NCBI GenBank assembly: GCA_964645765.1
Contig: CAZYBE010000015.1
Span: 1-64,000 of the forward strand
Length of the DNA stretch: 64,000 nt
DNA from: CAZGMN01 sp964645765
GTDB taxonomy: Bacteria > Acidobacteriota > Aminicenantia > Aminicenantales > Aminicenantaceae
Direction: 5' to 3'
Shown: piece after piece, positions 41,820 through 51,269 of the stretch
Layout of the letters: the number at the start of each line of letters is the position of its first letter
Numbering within the stretch: the stretch's first letter is position 1
Position numbers and translations under genes: made by a program
Notes under the pieces: generated by a model
The model's input: the letters and a program-made list of their open reading frames with translations, nothing else
What the model was told of the DNA's origin: nothing
Databases searched by the model: none

Positions 41820-41961
41820 CTTTCCTCCTTAAGGCTGAATGATTCGCCGGATCGAATTCAATCCTGGCATTTATTCAAAACATTTGCCAACCAGGGCTTG
41901 ACTTAACTTGTGTATTATAGATGAATTTTTTATCCTTATAAATAAGGATGAACAAGGAGTT

Positions 41962-42894
41962 CTAAATATACTCGATGGTGGCTGGAGGCTTTGATGTAAT
42001 CTCATAAGCCACGCGAACCACCTCTGGAATTTCGCTGGTTATCCTCCTGGAGATCTTCATCAGAGTTTTCCAGGGAATGGGAGTAGGCTCAGCAGTCATG
42101 GCGTCCTTGCTCTCCACTGAACGGACGATGATGATCTGGCCATATTTTCTCTGGCCGCCTTCCACTCCTGTTCCCCTGTCACTCAACAAGACAGCAAAAG
42201 CCTGGAAAGGCCTTAGCGGCCCGACTTCCTCCTCGACGATCTGGGTTGCCTTTCGGACAAGAGAAACTCTTTCTGGCGTCACCTCGCCGACCACCCTTGT
42301 GGCTAACCCGGGGCCTGGGAAGGGCATCCTACCGTAAGTTCCCTTTGGAAGCCCCAGTGCCTTGGCAACTTTTCTTACTTCATGCTTGAACAGGTCTTTG
42401 AGAGGCTCGATGACTTTAAAGCCAAAGCCTTTCTCAGGGTCTATTCCAATCTGCTCCAGAATGTTGTGCTGGGTTTTGAGGCCTCCCTTGGTCTCGATAA
42501 TATCAGCGGCAATGGTTCCCTGCACCAAAAATTTGGCTTCGCTTTTCAGGACTTCCCTTCCAAAAACAGTGTAAAAAGTGTGGCGAAAAGCTTTTCTCTT
42601 CTCCTCCGGCTCAATCATGCCTTTAAGAACACGGAAAAACTCGTCCTGAGCTCCTATGACATCGACCTTGATCCCGAACTCAGAAAATGCCCTGCTCACA
42701 TTTTCCGCTTCTTTCTCCCTCATCAACCCATCATCGATAAAAATCACCTTTAAACTCGAGCCTATGGCTCTGTAGGCAAGGACGGTGCAGGTAGAGCTGT
42801 CAACCCCCCCGGATAAAGCTGAAATCGCCTTGCCGGACCCGATGATGGCTCTTATCTCCTTCACTTTTTCTTCAATGAATTCTCTTTCATTCAT
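41962..42894 (-). CDS. guaA: GMP synthase ATP-pyrophosphatase/dimerisation subunit, no glutaminase domain
   Basis: 310 residues from the ATG at 42894, which follows AAGGAGAGGAAG; an upstream in-frame codon at 42924 lacks this. The PP-loop SGGVDSS is at 28-34. The region KGTYGRMPFPGPGLATRVVG and C-terminal RRITSEIPEVVRVAYEITSK with PPATIEYI ending are classic GuaA C-terminal domains. The N-terminal class I glutaminase (~190 residues) present in most bacterial GuaA is absent and not encoded next door. This is the split form typical of archaea and some bacteria, or an ammonia-using form. Confidence 0.88.
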   Translation of the reverse strand: MNEREFIEEKVKEIRAIIGSGKAISALSGGVDSSTCTVLAYRAIGSSLKVIFIDDGLMREKEAENVSRAFSEFGIKVDVIGAQDEFFRVLKGMIEPEEKRKAFRHTFYTVFGREVLKSEAKFLVQGTIAADIIETKGGLKTQHNILEQIGIDPEKGFGFKVIEPLKDLFKHEVRKVAKALGLPKGTYGRMPFPGPGLATRVVGEVTPERVSLVRKATQIVEEEVGPLRPFQAFAVLLSDRGTGVEGGQRKYGQIIIVRSVESKDAMTAEPTPIPWKTLMKISRRITSEIPEVVRVAYEITSKPPATIEYI

Positions 42895-43202
42895 GCTTCC
42901 TCTCCTTATTGCCTTCGAAATCATACATTATCTTAAAAAAAATAGTAAGCCCTGGTCTTTTTCATTTTATTGAAAGTCACCTTCCCTCACCTTTAGAGGT
43001 TAAAGAAGCTTTAAAAAATTCATCATCAAATCCACCAGGAAAGGGGATTGTCACTCTTCGCTCTTTTTGAGATTATCTGCTTGCCAAGATTTTTTGATTG
43101 AGAAGAGGGCCTCTCCAAGGCGCCAGCAAGAATAACAAGAATAAAAAGGAAGCAGGCATAAAGGAGGACCCCTCTCAGGCCCTCTTCTTCTCCCTCCAGT
43201 CT
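42895..43202. other. Intergenic region without a gene
   Basis: 308 bases between the DUF1846 gene end and the guaA start. It contains the second copy of a short repeat (43144-43181) and a pyrimidine-rich tail. No RNA gene was recognised. Confidence 0.4.
43144..43181 (+). repeat. Possible short dispersed repeat, copy B
   Basis: Partner of 14892-14928; about 31 of 38 columns match with one gap. The orientation is the same on the plus strand. Confidence 0.3.
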
Positions 43203-44744
43203 TTAAGATGTAAAAAGATTCTTTGTAGAAAAATTAGGCTCGCTGGTGAGATTGACCCCTAATCTTTTTAATCCCGCTTCATCACCGGGCGGAGGAATAT
43301 GGGTCAGATGGACTTCGCATCCTTCAAGCTCTTTCAATTTCTTCAAGGCCAGTTGAGCGGCAGGGTTTGTAGTCGCACTGATACTGATACTGATCAGGGT
43401 TTCCTCCAAGTCCAAACTGAGCGATTTTGATTTCAAGATATTTTCTTTTAGATTCGAGATGGACTCGATGATGTTTGGCGACAGCAAATGAATTTCATCA
43501 GGAATTCCAGCCAGCTTCTTCACGGCGTTTAAAACAAGGCTGGAGGCAGCATGCATAAGAGGAGAGTTCTTTCCGGTTAGAATTGAGCCATCCTTTAATT
43601 CGATAGCTGCTCCGCAAAATATCCCTTTGTTTCCTTTTCTCCGTTCTCTTGCCTCCTTGGCGGCCTGCCTTGCTGGCTCAACCACCCTCCTCTGCTCCGG
43701 CTTGACATTCAGCTCTTTCATCAGAAGCTCTGCCCTTTGGACAGTGTCACTCTCCACGAACCCCATGACATACTCGCAGGAATACCTGAAATATCTTCTG
43801 ATGATTTCCTGCTTGGAAGCCTCAATAACAGCTTCAGGATTCGTAATTCCCGAACTTGCCCGATTCACGCCCATATCTGTAGGGGACCTAAAGACTGACT
43901 CTTCCCCTGTTAATTTTTTTAGGATTCGCCTCAAGACAGGGAAGATTTCGACATCGCGGTTATAGTTCACGGCAGGCTGGCCATAAGCCTCCAAATGGAA
44001 TGGATCGATGAGATTGAAATCTCCGATATCAGCTGTGGCTGCCTCGTAGGCCACGTTCACCGGATGTTTCAAAGGCAAATCCCAGATAGGGAAAGTTTCA
44101 AACTTGGCATATCCGGATCTTACCCCACGTTTGTGGTCATGGTAGAGCTGCGAAAGACATGTCGCCAATTTACCGCTTCCTGGGCCGGGGCCGGTGACGA
44201 TGACCAATGGCTTTTCAATGAGAACATACTCATTGGCTCCATAGCCTTCATCGCTGACGATAAGGTCGATATCTGTGGGATAGCCCTTTGTGATGCGGTG
44301 GGTATAGACTTTTATATTTTGCCGCTCTAGCCTATTCTTGAATATCCTGGCTGCAGGCTGGTTATCAAAGCGAGTTATGACGACAGCCAAAACATCGAGG
44401 TCCCAATCTCTTAAATCATCAATCAATTTCAGGGCATCGACATCATAGGTGATTCCAAAATCTGCCCTGAGCTTCTTTCTTTCTATATCACCGGCATAAA
44501 TGCAGAGCAAAATATCGGCCTTATCCTTGAGCTGCTTGAGGAGTCTCATCTTGACATTGGGGTCATAACCGGGCAAGACCCTTGCAGCATGATAATCAAA
44601 GAGGAGCTTTCCGCCAAACTCAAGGTATAATCTGTTGTTAAAAGTCTTCATCTTTTCCAGGATGGCCAAGGTCTGCTCTTTCAAGTACTTCTCATTATCA
44701 AAACCTTCGTTTTTTCCCATTTTTCGATTCTTGCTCTTTATCAT
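43203..44744 (-). CDS. DUF1846 family protein
   Basis: About 513 residues from ATG at 44744; other possible starts are ATG at 44720, nearest to the family's usual GFDNEKYL N-terminus, TTG at 44789, or an ATT at 44765 that alone is well spaced from GGGAGGA. Conserved blocks include RLYLEFGGKLLFDYHAARVL, VIVTGPGPGSGKLATCLSQL and SPTDMGVNRASSGI. The GPGPGSGK loop suggests nucleotide binding. DUF1846 proteins are widespread in anaerobes, have solved structures and no firm function. It stands alone on the minus strand, divergent from the polysaccharide locus. Confidence 0.87.
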   Translation of the reverse strand: MIKSKNRKMGKNEGFDNEKYLKEQTLAILEKMKTFNNRLYLEFGGKLLFDYHAARVLPGYDPNVKMRLLKQLKDKADILLCIYAGDIERKKLRADFGITYDVDALKLIDDLRDWDLDVLAVVITRFDNQPAARIFKNRLERQNIKVYTHRITKGYPTDIDLIVSDEGYGANEYVLIEKPLVIVTGPGPGSGKLATCLSQLYHDHKRGVRSGYAKFETFPIWDLPLKHPVNVAYEAATADIGDFNLIDPFHLEAYGQPAVNYNRDVEIFPVLRRILKKLTGEESVFRSPTDMGVNRASSGITNPEAVIEASKQEIIRRYFRYSCEYVMGFVESDTVQRAELLMKELNVKPEQRRVVEPARQAAKEARERRKGNKGIFCGAAIELKDGSILTGKNSPLMHAASSLVLNAVKKLAGIPDEIHLLSPNIIESISNLKENILKSKSLSLDLEETLISISISATTNPAAQLALKKLKELEGCEVHLTHIPPPGDEAGLKRLGVNLTSEPNFSTKNLFTS

Positions 44745-44890
44745 CTCCGGCTTTGTCTCTCTAATAAATAATTCCTCCCTTGATGTCAATATCTAATCTT
44801 GAGTTCCATTCGAAAGATAAAAAATTTGTCCCTTTCCTCTCGAAGAGACAGCGACAGAAACCAGAGCATCCAACTGGAAATTACCTCAAT

Positions 44891-44970
44891 ACATCCTTTA
44901 AGACGAGAATAAATCATCCTTTCAGGTGAGAGAAAACGGGGAAAGTCACCCTGCAAATCATCCTTAAAGG
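44891..44970 (+). repeat. Three direct repeats, CATCCTT type
   Basis: CATCCTTTAAG (44892), CATCCTTTCAG (44915) and CATCCTTAAAG (44959); the last two share the longer AAATCATCCTT. Spacings of 23 and 44 bases are near two and four helical turns. They lie about 90-160 bases upstream of the -35 box and could be activator sites. Confidence 0.4.
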
Positions 44971-45052
44971 CTATTTACTCAGGGTGTGATTTTTATTTAT
45001 TGTATTTAAGCGTAGCGAAGACTCTTGCATTAAGTTCTTATGTACAAATATA

Positions 45053-45082
45053 TTGACGAACTCGATGATAAGTGATTATAAT
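45053..45082 (+). promoter_or_regulatory. Promoter of the polysaccharide operon
   Basis: TTGACG at 45053-45058 and a perfect TATAAT at 45077-45082 with an 18-base spacer, 35 bases before the first start codon. Confidence 0.65.
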
Positions 45083-45116
45083 TTATTAAATTATCGGAAA
45101 TGAGCGGAAAACTTCA

Positions 45117-46406
45117 ATGAGTAAAGTAGCCCTAAAAGGCCTGCTTGCGCTAGCGGTCTTTTGGTTTTTTTCCTGTGCTTCTCACCGTGCTGTTCAGCTT
45201 ATCAATTTGACCACAAATGAACTCCCATCAGAAACTGAGCTTGTTCTGACCACAACAAATCCAGTCCAGTATAAAGACACAAAGTTAAAAAATCCCCCTT
45301 GTTTGATAATAAATTTTCCAGAAAACAAAGTCTTTAGCAAAGTTGAAGATGAGTTGAAAATAAACAAGGGACCGATCAAAAATATAAAAAATGAGTATTA
45401 CCAGGGGGGGAACAAAGACCAGCACCAACTCAATCTCTTGATTGTGGAGCTCGCTCAGGATTTACCTTATAAAATCGCTCAGAGTGGCAGCTCAATCATA
45501 ATAAAAATAGAAAATCCCAAACAATCTCCTCTCCCACAAAAAGAAAAAAAAGTTGAAGCTCAAAATGAGGAGAAGGAAAAGCCCTTTGTCCTCCAACCGG
45601 CATATCTAATTGGCCCAGAAGACGTGCTGACCATAGAAGTCTGGAAGAACCCTGATGTATCAGGAGAGGTGACAGTCGATTATAAAGGTGATATCAAACT
45701 TCCTCCGGTAAGAAAGTTGAGTGTTGCAGGGATGGCGACCTTCCAATTAGAGGAGGAATTGACCAAAGCTCTTTCAAAATATTTAATCGACCCCATAGTC
45801 TTCGTTAAGGTGAAAGAATACAACAGCCAGAGAGTTATCGCTCTGGGAGAAATAGCTACTGGAATGTACAACTTGAAAAGAAGGACAACCTTGGCTGAGT
45901 TCCTAGGGCAGATAGGAGGAACCAAAATCAATTCCGACATCTTTCACATCAAGTTGATCAAAAAGGATGGAAAAATTTTCAGCTATGATTTAAACGAATT
46001 GCTCAATGATCCAAAAAAATCTGAGGAAGTCGTTGTTTCCGGAGGAGATACAGTTTATATTCCGCCTTTAGAGATGAATAAAGTCTTTGTTCTGGGGGAA
46101 GTGAAGGGTCCCAATGTCATCAATATCAAAGGAAAATTAACCATAACCGAAGCCATCGCCCAAGCGGGTGGCTTTACCCCAAATGCTGTCAAAAGCAGTG
46201 TTCTTGTCATTCGTGGAGAATTGGGCTCCCAGAAAGGATTCCGGCTCAATCTCAATCAGCTCTTGAAGCGTGGCGACCTCAGCCAGAATATTGAGTTAAA
46301 GCCAGGGGATATTGTCTATGTGCCCAAGAGCTTTGTTGCCGATATTGAGCGATTTCTAGGAGCCATGGCTCTTCCTATGACATGGTATCTTTGGCTAAGG
46401 CGATAA
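45117..46406 (+). CDS. Polysaccharide export lipoprotein, Wza-like, with AMIN-like domain
   Basis: 429 residues. The N-terminus ends in FWFFSC, a probable lipobox with C20. Residues ~28-135 (LINLTTNELPSETELVLTTT, PCLIINFPENKV) resemble an AMIN domain, an uncommon addition. A Poly_export domain follows (about 160-245, YLIGPEDVLTIEVWKNPDVS), then two SLBB repeats (RVIALGEIATGMYNLKRRTT; KVFVLGEVKGPNVINIKGKL) and a C-terminal hydrophobic stretch. Wza-type proteins form the outer-membrane channel for capsule or exopolysaccharide. This is the first gene of the long locus, 15 bases before the Wzz-like gene. Confidence 0.9.
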   Translation: MSKVALKGLLALAVFWFFSCASHRAVQLINLTTNELPSETELVLTTTNPVQYKDTKLKNPPCLIINFPENKVFSKVEDELKINKGPIKNIKNEYYQGGNKDQHQLNLLIVELAQDLPYKIAQSGSSIIIKIENPKQSPLPQKEKKVEAQNEEKEKPFVLQPAYLIGPEDVLTIEVWKNPDVSGEVTVDYKGDIKLPPVRKLSVAGMATFQLEEELTKALSKYLIDPIVFVKVKEYNSQRVIALGEIATGMYNLKRRTTLAEFLGQIGGTKINSDIFHIKLIKKDGKIFSYDLNELLNDPKKSEEVVVSGGDTVYIPPLEMNKVFVLGEVKGPNVINIKGKLTITEAIAQAGGFTPNAVKSSVLVIRGELGSQKGFRLNLNQLLKRGDLSQNIELKPGDIVYVPKSFVADIERFLGAMALPMTWYLWLRR

Positions 46407-46420
46407 AGAGGTGAACAAAA

Positions 46421-48382
46421 ATGCCTAAGCTTGAGATGAACCTGGTTGATTATTTGCGTGTGATTCGCAAAAGAACAAGAATCATATTCATGTCTCTTAT
46501 ATTAGTGATTGCTTCGACATATTTCTATACCCAGAAACAAATTCCTATCTACAGAACATCCTCTAAAGTGAGGATTGAGCAAAGAAAATCAGTCGCTGAG
46601 ATTCTAACTGAAATGGTCACCTGGTCTCCAGGCGATGCCATTACTTCCCAAGTGGCTCTTATCCAAAGTTATCAAACTATGGAAAAAGTTGCGGAGAGCC
46701 TAAATCTGATAAATCCCTCCATGAAAGAAGCAGACAAGACAAGAGTCGTCAAAGGACTTCAAGCTCAAATCACAGCAGAGCCCGTAGAAGCCACCAATAT
46801 TGTTGCTATTACATCCACTTCCAGCAACCCCGGACAGGCGGCAGAACTCGTCAATAAAGTTGCCGATGTTTATGCCGATCTGCATTTTGAAAACAAGAAA
46901 AAAGAAGCAACAAATATGAAAAACTTTATCGAGTCTCAGCTAAACAAGTATTTGAAAGAATTGCAGGACAGCGAAGCCGCCCTCCAAGCCTTCAGACAAG
47001 AAAATCCTCTAGTTGTCGATAGAAATCTGACAGATTCGCACCCTATTCTCTCTGACCCGAGAGTGACGAGTCTCCAGGAAGAAATCGTCAAGCTAGAATT
47101 AGAATTAATTACCTTAAAAAGCAAATACACGGACGCTCATCCAGACGTTATAACTCTGAAAAGGAAATTGGATAAATCTAAGAAAGACTTATCAGATAAT
47201 GTCAATTCCATCACGGTTGAACAAAAGGAACTTTCTTCCAAAGAGATTATGCTGGCTCATCTCAGAACCAATGTGAACATCGCCAATGAACTTTCTTTAG
47301 CCTGCAGAAAGAAATATGAAGACGCCCGCGTTCTGGAAGCAGAAAAAGCTCAAGATGTGACTGTTATCGAACGCGCCTCTATTCCCACCCGTCCCATAAG
47401 TCCGAATTATCGTTCCAATATAATCGTCGGCATCCTCAGCGGAATATTAATCGGCCTGATCATGGCCTTTGTCACTGAAAGCTTGGACACGTCCATTGGC
47501 CGGATAGATGATTTAGAAGAACTGCTCAAAGTTCCTGTTTTAGGCATCATCCCCAGTACTTCCTTGGAAAAACAGAAAAAATTTAAGTTTAGATTCAAAA
47601 AGAAAGAAAGCGTTTTTGAAGGAGAACCAATCAGCAAACGTTTGATTACTCTTTTTGACCCTTCTTCTGTCACAGCCGAAGCCTATAAGAGCCTGAGGAC
47701 GAATCTAGACCTTACAGGCCTAAAAAAACACGGAACGACCATTGTCATCACCAGCTCGGCTCCGGAGGAAGGAAAAACACAGACTTTGTGCAATCTGGCT
47801 GTCACTATGGCCCAGGCTGGGCAAAAGGTCTTGATTATTGGCTCTGATTTTAGAAAGCCAGCGATTCATAAATTATTTGGGCTCAAAAGAAGCCCAGGCC
47901 TAACCGAAATTTTATTAGGGAATATCCCCTGGAAAAAAACGGTCAACACAGCAACGGATATGTTATTAGGTGGGCTCGAATATGAACTGATATTGAGGAC
48001 TCCAGGCATACAAAATCTGCATATCATCACCTCTGGAGAGTATTCGGCCAATCCAACCGAGTTACTCAGCTTTCCTGAGATGAATGCCCTCATTCAAGAG
48101 TTCAAGCAGAATTTTGACGTCATCCTCTTTGATAGCCCTCCAACTCTTCCGGTGACCGATTCAGCTATCCTGGGATCCAAGGTTGACAGCGTCATCATTG
48201 TCTATCAGGCTGGAAAGACCTCAAGGCATGCCCTCCTCCGGACAAAAATTCAGCTTGAAAATGTAAAGGTCAAAATTCTGGGAGTTGTCATCAATAACCT
48301 AAAGGCTCGATTGATAGAGGATGTTACTCCATACCAGAGATACCGCTACTATGGATATTATGGCGAGGAAAAGAGAAAATAG
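46421..48382 (+). CDS. Wzz/BY-kinase: chain-length regulator fused to tyrosine kinase
   Basis: 653 residues. Membrane segments at about 22-38 and 332-350 enclose a periplasmic coiled-coil Wzz region with a GNVR-like QDVTVIERASIPTRPISPNY block. The cytoplasmic kinase has Walker A APEEGKTQ (K452), Walker A' VLIIGSDFRKP and Walker B VILFDSPP. The C-terminus has a tyrosine cluster (YQRYRYYGYYGEE), the autophosphorylation tail. BY-kinases control polymer length and export together with Wza and Wzy, both encoded next to it. Confidence 0.93.
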   Translation: MPKLEMNLVDYLRVIRKRTRIIFMSLILVIASTYFYTQKQIPIYRTSSKVRIEQRKSVAEILTEMVTWSPGDAITSQVALIQSYQTMEKVAESLNLINPSMKEADKTRVVKGLQAQITAEPVEATNIVAITSTSSNPGQAAELVNKVADVYADLHFENKKKEATNMKNFIESQLNKYLKELQDSEAALQAFRQENPLVVDRNLTDSHPILSDPRVTSLQEEIVKLELELITLKSKYTDAHPDVITLKRKLDKSKKDLSDNVNSITVEQKELSSKEIMLAHLRTNVNIANELSLACRKKYEDARVLEAEKAQDVTVIERASIPTRPISPNYRSNIIVGILSGILIGLIMAFVTESLDTSIGRIDDLEELLKVPVLGIIPSTSLEKQKKFKFRFKKKESVFEGEPISKRLITLFDPSSVTAEAYKSLRTNLDLTGLKKHGTTIVITSSAPEEGKTQTLCNLAVTMAQAGQKVLIIGSDFRKPAIHKLFGLKRSPGLTEILLGNIPWKKTVNTATDMLLGGLEYELILRTPGIQNLHIITSGEYSANPTELLSFPEMNALIQEFKQNFDVILFDSPPTLPVTDSAILGSKVDSVIIVYQAGKTSRHALLRTKIQLENVKVKILGVVINNLKARLIEDVTPYQRYRYYGYYGEEKRK

Positions 48383-48450
48383 TCACATCATTTTCCAGGC
48401 AGAGTCAAATCAAAGTCCCGCATGAGGTTCCTCTTTAGGAAATAAAGGTT

Positions 48451-49854
48451 ATGATTATCGATTGGGAAGGGCCAAAATTCACTACCGCCATTGTCATTCT
48501 CGCTACTTTAATCATCAGCATTTTATTGGGTCAGATTACTATCGGATTTTCTTACAAAATCACCTTAGCCTTAATTATTGGCGCCATAATTTTCTTGACA
48601 ACTCTGGTCAATACTGACGCCGCGTTAGCAATATTGATTTTTTCGATGCTGCTTTCTCCAGAAATCCTATTGGGTCGAGTGCCTGGCAGGGAAATCGTCA
48701 TCCGCTTTGACGATCTCTTGCTCGCCCTCATCACTTTCAGCTGGCTGGCAAAAACAGCAGTCAATAAGGGATTGGCTCTTTTCATAAAAACACCGCTCAA
48801 CAAAGCCATTCTTGTTTATATTTCGGTCTGTATTGCAGCAACGCTTAGAGGCACGATTATGGGATATATCATTCCCGCCAAAGGATTTTTTTATGTCACA
48901 CGTTATGCGGAATATTTTTTGCTCTACATCTTAGTGGCAAATAACATTCACAGCCGGAAACAGATAAATTTCTTCCTCAAGGCCATTTTCATAACCTGTG
49001 CCGTCGTTTCCATCTATGGAATACTGCAAATTCCCTCGGGACAAAGAGTGAGCGCTCCTTTTGAGGGAGAATCCGGCGAACCCAATACTTTTGGCGGCTA
49101 CCTGCTCTTCATTTTCTGCCTGGCAATCGGCATACTGCTGCAAAAAGTTTCCCCGAAACTAAAATATCTTCTTTTCGGGCTCATCCTTTTGATTTTTCTT
49201 CCTTTCCTCTATACCCTATCCCGCGCTTCATACGTGGGCATTGTCTTTTCCTTTCTGGCATTTATTTTCTTCAGCAAACGAAAAGCGCAACTGACCATAG
49301 CCATGGCTACAATAATTCTGGCAGTCATCCTGCTGAGGCCTGAAGCAGTCTTCTCTCGGGTAAAGTACACATTCTCGCAAAGAGAGGCGCAAGCAGAAAA
49401 AATTGGTGGTGTCTATCTCGACCCGTCTGCCTCAGCAAGGATACAAAGCTGGAAACTAAGCTTCAAAAAATGGAAAGAGAATCCCATTCTGGGACGAGGG
49501 GTGACAGGATATGCTTTTATTGACGGAGAATACATGCGGACCCTCCCTGAGGTGGGAATTGTCGGCTTAATGGTCTTATTATGGCTTTTTTGGGAAATTT
49601 ATAGAAACTCTCTTCGCATTTATAAACAAATGGATGATGAATTGTATAAAGGCCTCAGCATTGGTTTTGTTGCAGGATTTATCGGTTTAACGGCCCACGC
49701 CCTGACTGCCAATACATTTATTATCATCCGTATCATGGAGCCTTTCTGGTTTATGGCTGGCATCATCGTGATGCTGCCAATGCTGAAAGAAGAATTATCA
49801 GAATCAAGTGCAATCAATACGAAAAAGGCTGTATCCAGCAGGCTCGCTGTTTAA
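48451..49854 (+). CDS. O-antigen ligase/polymerase family membrane protein (Wzy_C)
   Basis: 467 residues with about 11-12 membrane helices. The SRASYVGIVFSFLAFIFFSK motif and the extracytoplasmic loop NPILGRGVTGYAFIDGEY with PEVGIVGL are the Wzy_C/RfaL pattern. Such proteins polymerise or transfer undecaprenyl-linked glycans on the periplasmic side. In a locus with Wza, Wzz and a flippase, the polymerase role is favoured. Starts 68 bases after the kinase gene. Confidence 0.88.
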   Translation: MIIDWEGPKFTTAIVILATLIISILLGQITIGFSYKITLALIIGAIIFLTTLVNTDAALAILIFSMLLSPEILLGRVPGREIVIRFDDLLLALITFSWLAKTAVNKGLALFIKTPLNKAILVYISVCIAATLRGTIMGYIIPAKGFFYVTRYAEYFLLYILVANNIHSRKQINFFLKAIFITCAVVSIYGILQIPSGQRVSAPFEGESGEPNTFGGYLLFIFCLAIGILLQKVSPKLKYLLFGLILLIFLPFLYTLSRASYVGIVFSFLAFIFFSKRKAQLTIAMATIILAVILLRPEAVFSRVKYTFSQREAQAEKIGGVYLDPSASARIQSWKLSFKKWKENPILGRGVTGYAFIDGEYMRTLPEVGIVGLMVLLWLFWEIYRNSLRIYKQMDDELYKGLSIGFVAGFIGLTAHALTANTFIIIRIMEPFWFMAGIIVMLPMLKEELSESSAINTKKAVSSRLAV

Positions 49855-50006
49855 GGCGCAAATCCTTCTTGTGTTTTGACATTTAAAATGCTGCATTCGC
49901 CTCGAGCATGGACAGAGAAGAAAGAGGGAGAGGCAACAGATAAGATAGACGAATTGAGTTGAATAAAAAACAAAATTGGCCCTAATTTCCTAATGGCGGT
50001 AGCTCA

Positions 50007-51266
50007 TTGAATTCTCGGCGAGCATTTTCCCCGAGTGAGTTGACTCAAAGCGCCCAGCCTAATCTCAATCTGCATGGATTGCCAGGAAATAGCCAGTTTC
50101 ATTTTTCAGATGATCTTATGCCTTATATCTATTTTTTTCTTAAAGATGAACCGTCCTTGCTGCCAAAGCTTTCCAGAGACCGATGGCTTAAGTTACTTTC
50201 TATTCTAATCTCACACAGGATTCTCCCCTTGGCATACTGGCGTATCAACTCTTCGCCGTGTGAATTTCCCCTCCCCCAGCAGGTCAATTATCGATTGAGA
50301 ATGGCATTCCTGAGAAGCTTTGTTCGCTGCTTTCGCATTGAGAGACAACTCCAAGAAATCATCGAAGCTTTCAAAGTCCAGGGGGTGCGTGCCCTGGTTC
50401 TGAGAGGGCCTGGTCTGGCCTGGTCAGTGTATCCCAATCCAGCGTTGAGGCCTTTTGATGACCTCGACCTGTTGGTGCTTCCTGAACAGATAATTAAGGC
50501 CCGAACTGTATTGGAGAAACTTGGCTATAAATGTCTGAATAAAACATTTAATCTCTCCAGAGATTTTTATCGTGAGGAAAACTTCATCCACCGCGAGAAT
50601 CCAGCCGATAACCTTCTGGTTGACCTTCACTGGGAAAACTGGGAGCTTCATCCTTTTTTCAGGAAAAATGAGCATGGCATCGAGGAACTCTTCCAGCGAG
50701 CCACCAGGGTTGAATTTTCTAATCTGACTTTTGAAACCCTCCATCCTGTGGATGCCCTTATCCAGGCTGCTATCCACTTGGCCATTATCCATAATCAGGA
50801 TATGCGATTGATCTGGATTTACGATATTGCCTTGCTTTCTAAACAATTACGAGAGCCGGACGATTGGGAAGCATTAAAAGAGAAAAGTGTCGCCTGGCTG
50901 GGCCGCTTGGCCGTAGAGAACTCTCTGAAGATGGCTCAATTTTGGGCAGGACTTAATCTCCCTGATGGATTCAAAAATTTTTCAAGCTGGCCCAAACCCC
51001 AAGCAGAAGAAATTATAACCTGGCGCCATTCGACCAGGGACTACTGGGTAAAGGTTTTGTTAAAACAGTCTCTGTCGAGTCTCCCGGCTCTCTTGAGGCT
51101 GGCTCGATCTCTTCTCCATCTCCTTTTTCCTCCTGCGGATATCATCCGCTATTCCTATCCGCCATCCAGGCGCTGGCTGCTCCCGGTCTCTTATGTCCGG
51201 CGCTGGCAGAGATGGTTTATGCAGCTCATTTTGAACCGGGACAGTTTATCAAGAAGGCAGGAATAG
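50007..51266 (+). CDS. Nucleotidyltransferase-fold protein (NTP_transf_5, PF14907-like)
   Basis: About 419 residues; the start is uncertain because TTG at 50007 has no ribosome-binding site and later ATG codons exist (for example MPYIYFFLKDEP). The core VRALVLRGPGLAWSVYPNPA and LRPFDDLDLLVLPEQIIKA matches the nucleotidyltransferase fold with the D-x-D metal pair, and LLVDLHWENWELHPFFR follows. These proteins occur in exosortase/polysaccharide loci and in some lasso-peptide clusters (paeninodin type); reactions are little known. There is a 152-base gap before it. Confidence 0.7.
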   Translation: MNSRRAFSPSELTQSAQPNLNLHGLPGNSQFHFSDDLMPYIYFFLKDEPSLLPKLSRDRWLKLLSILISHRILPLAYWRINSSPCEFPLPQQVNYRLRMAFLRSFVRCFRIERQLQEIIEAFKVQGVRALVLRGPGLAWSVYPNPALRPFDDLDLLVLPEQIIKARTVLEKLGYKCLNKTFNLSRDFYREENFIHRENPADNLLVDLHWENWELHPFFRKNEHGIEELFQRATRVEFSNLTFETLHPVDALIQAAIHLAIIHNQDMRLIWIYDIALLSKQLREPDDWEALKEKSVAWLGRLAVENSLKMAQFWAGLNLPDGFKNFSSWPKPQAEEIITWRHSTRDYWVKVLLKQSLSSLPALLRLARSLLHLLFPPADIIRYSYPPSRRWLLPVSYVRRWQRWFMQLILNRDSLSRRQE

Positions 51267-51269
51267 ACT

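Larger units (their letters stand above)
44745..45116. other. Regulatory region upstream of the polysaccharide locus
   Basis: 372 bases, divergent between the DUF1846 gene and the Wza-like gene. It holds three direct repeats and a sigma70-like promoter. No structured RNA was recognised. Confidence 0.6.

Noticed and set aside
41932..41949. ATCCTTAT/ATAAGGAT inverted repeat after guaA as a terminator
   Set aside because: No T-run follows on the minus strand, the loop is only 2 bases, and the stem is AT-rich; weak evidence.
44920..45000. Possible c-di-GMP (GEMM) or other riboswitch before the polysaccharide locus
   Set aside because: GGTGA/TCACC pairing is present, but the conserved GEMM core and tetraloop-receptor sequences are not; it also lies upstream of the promoter.
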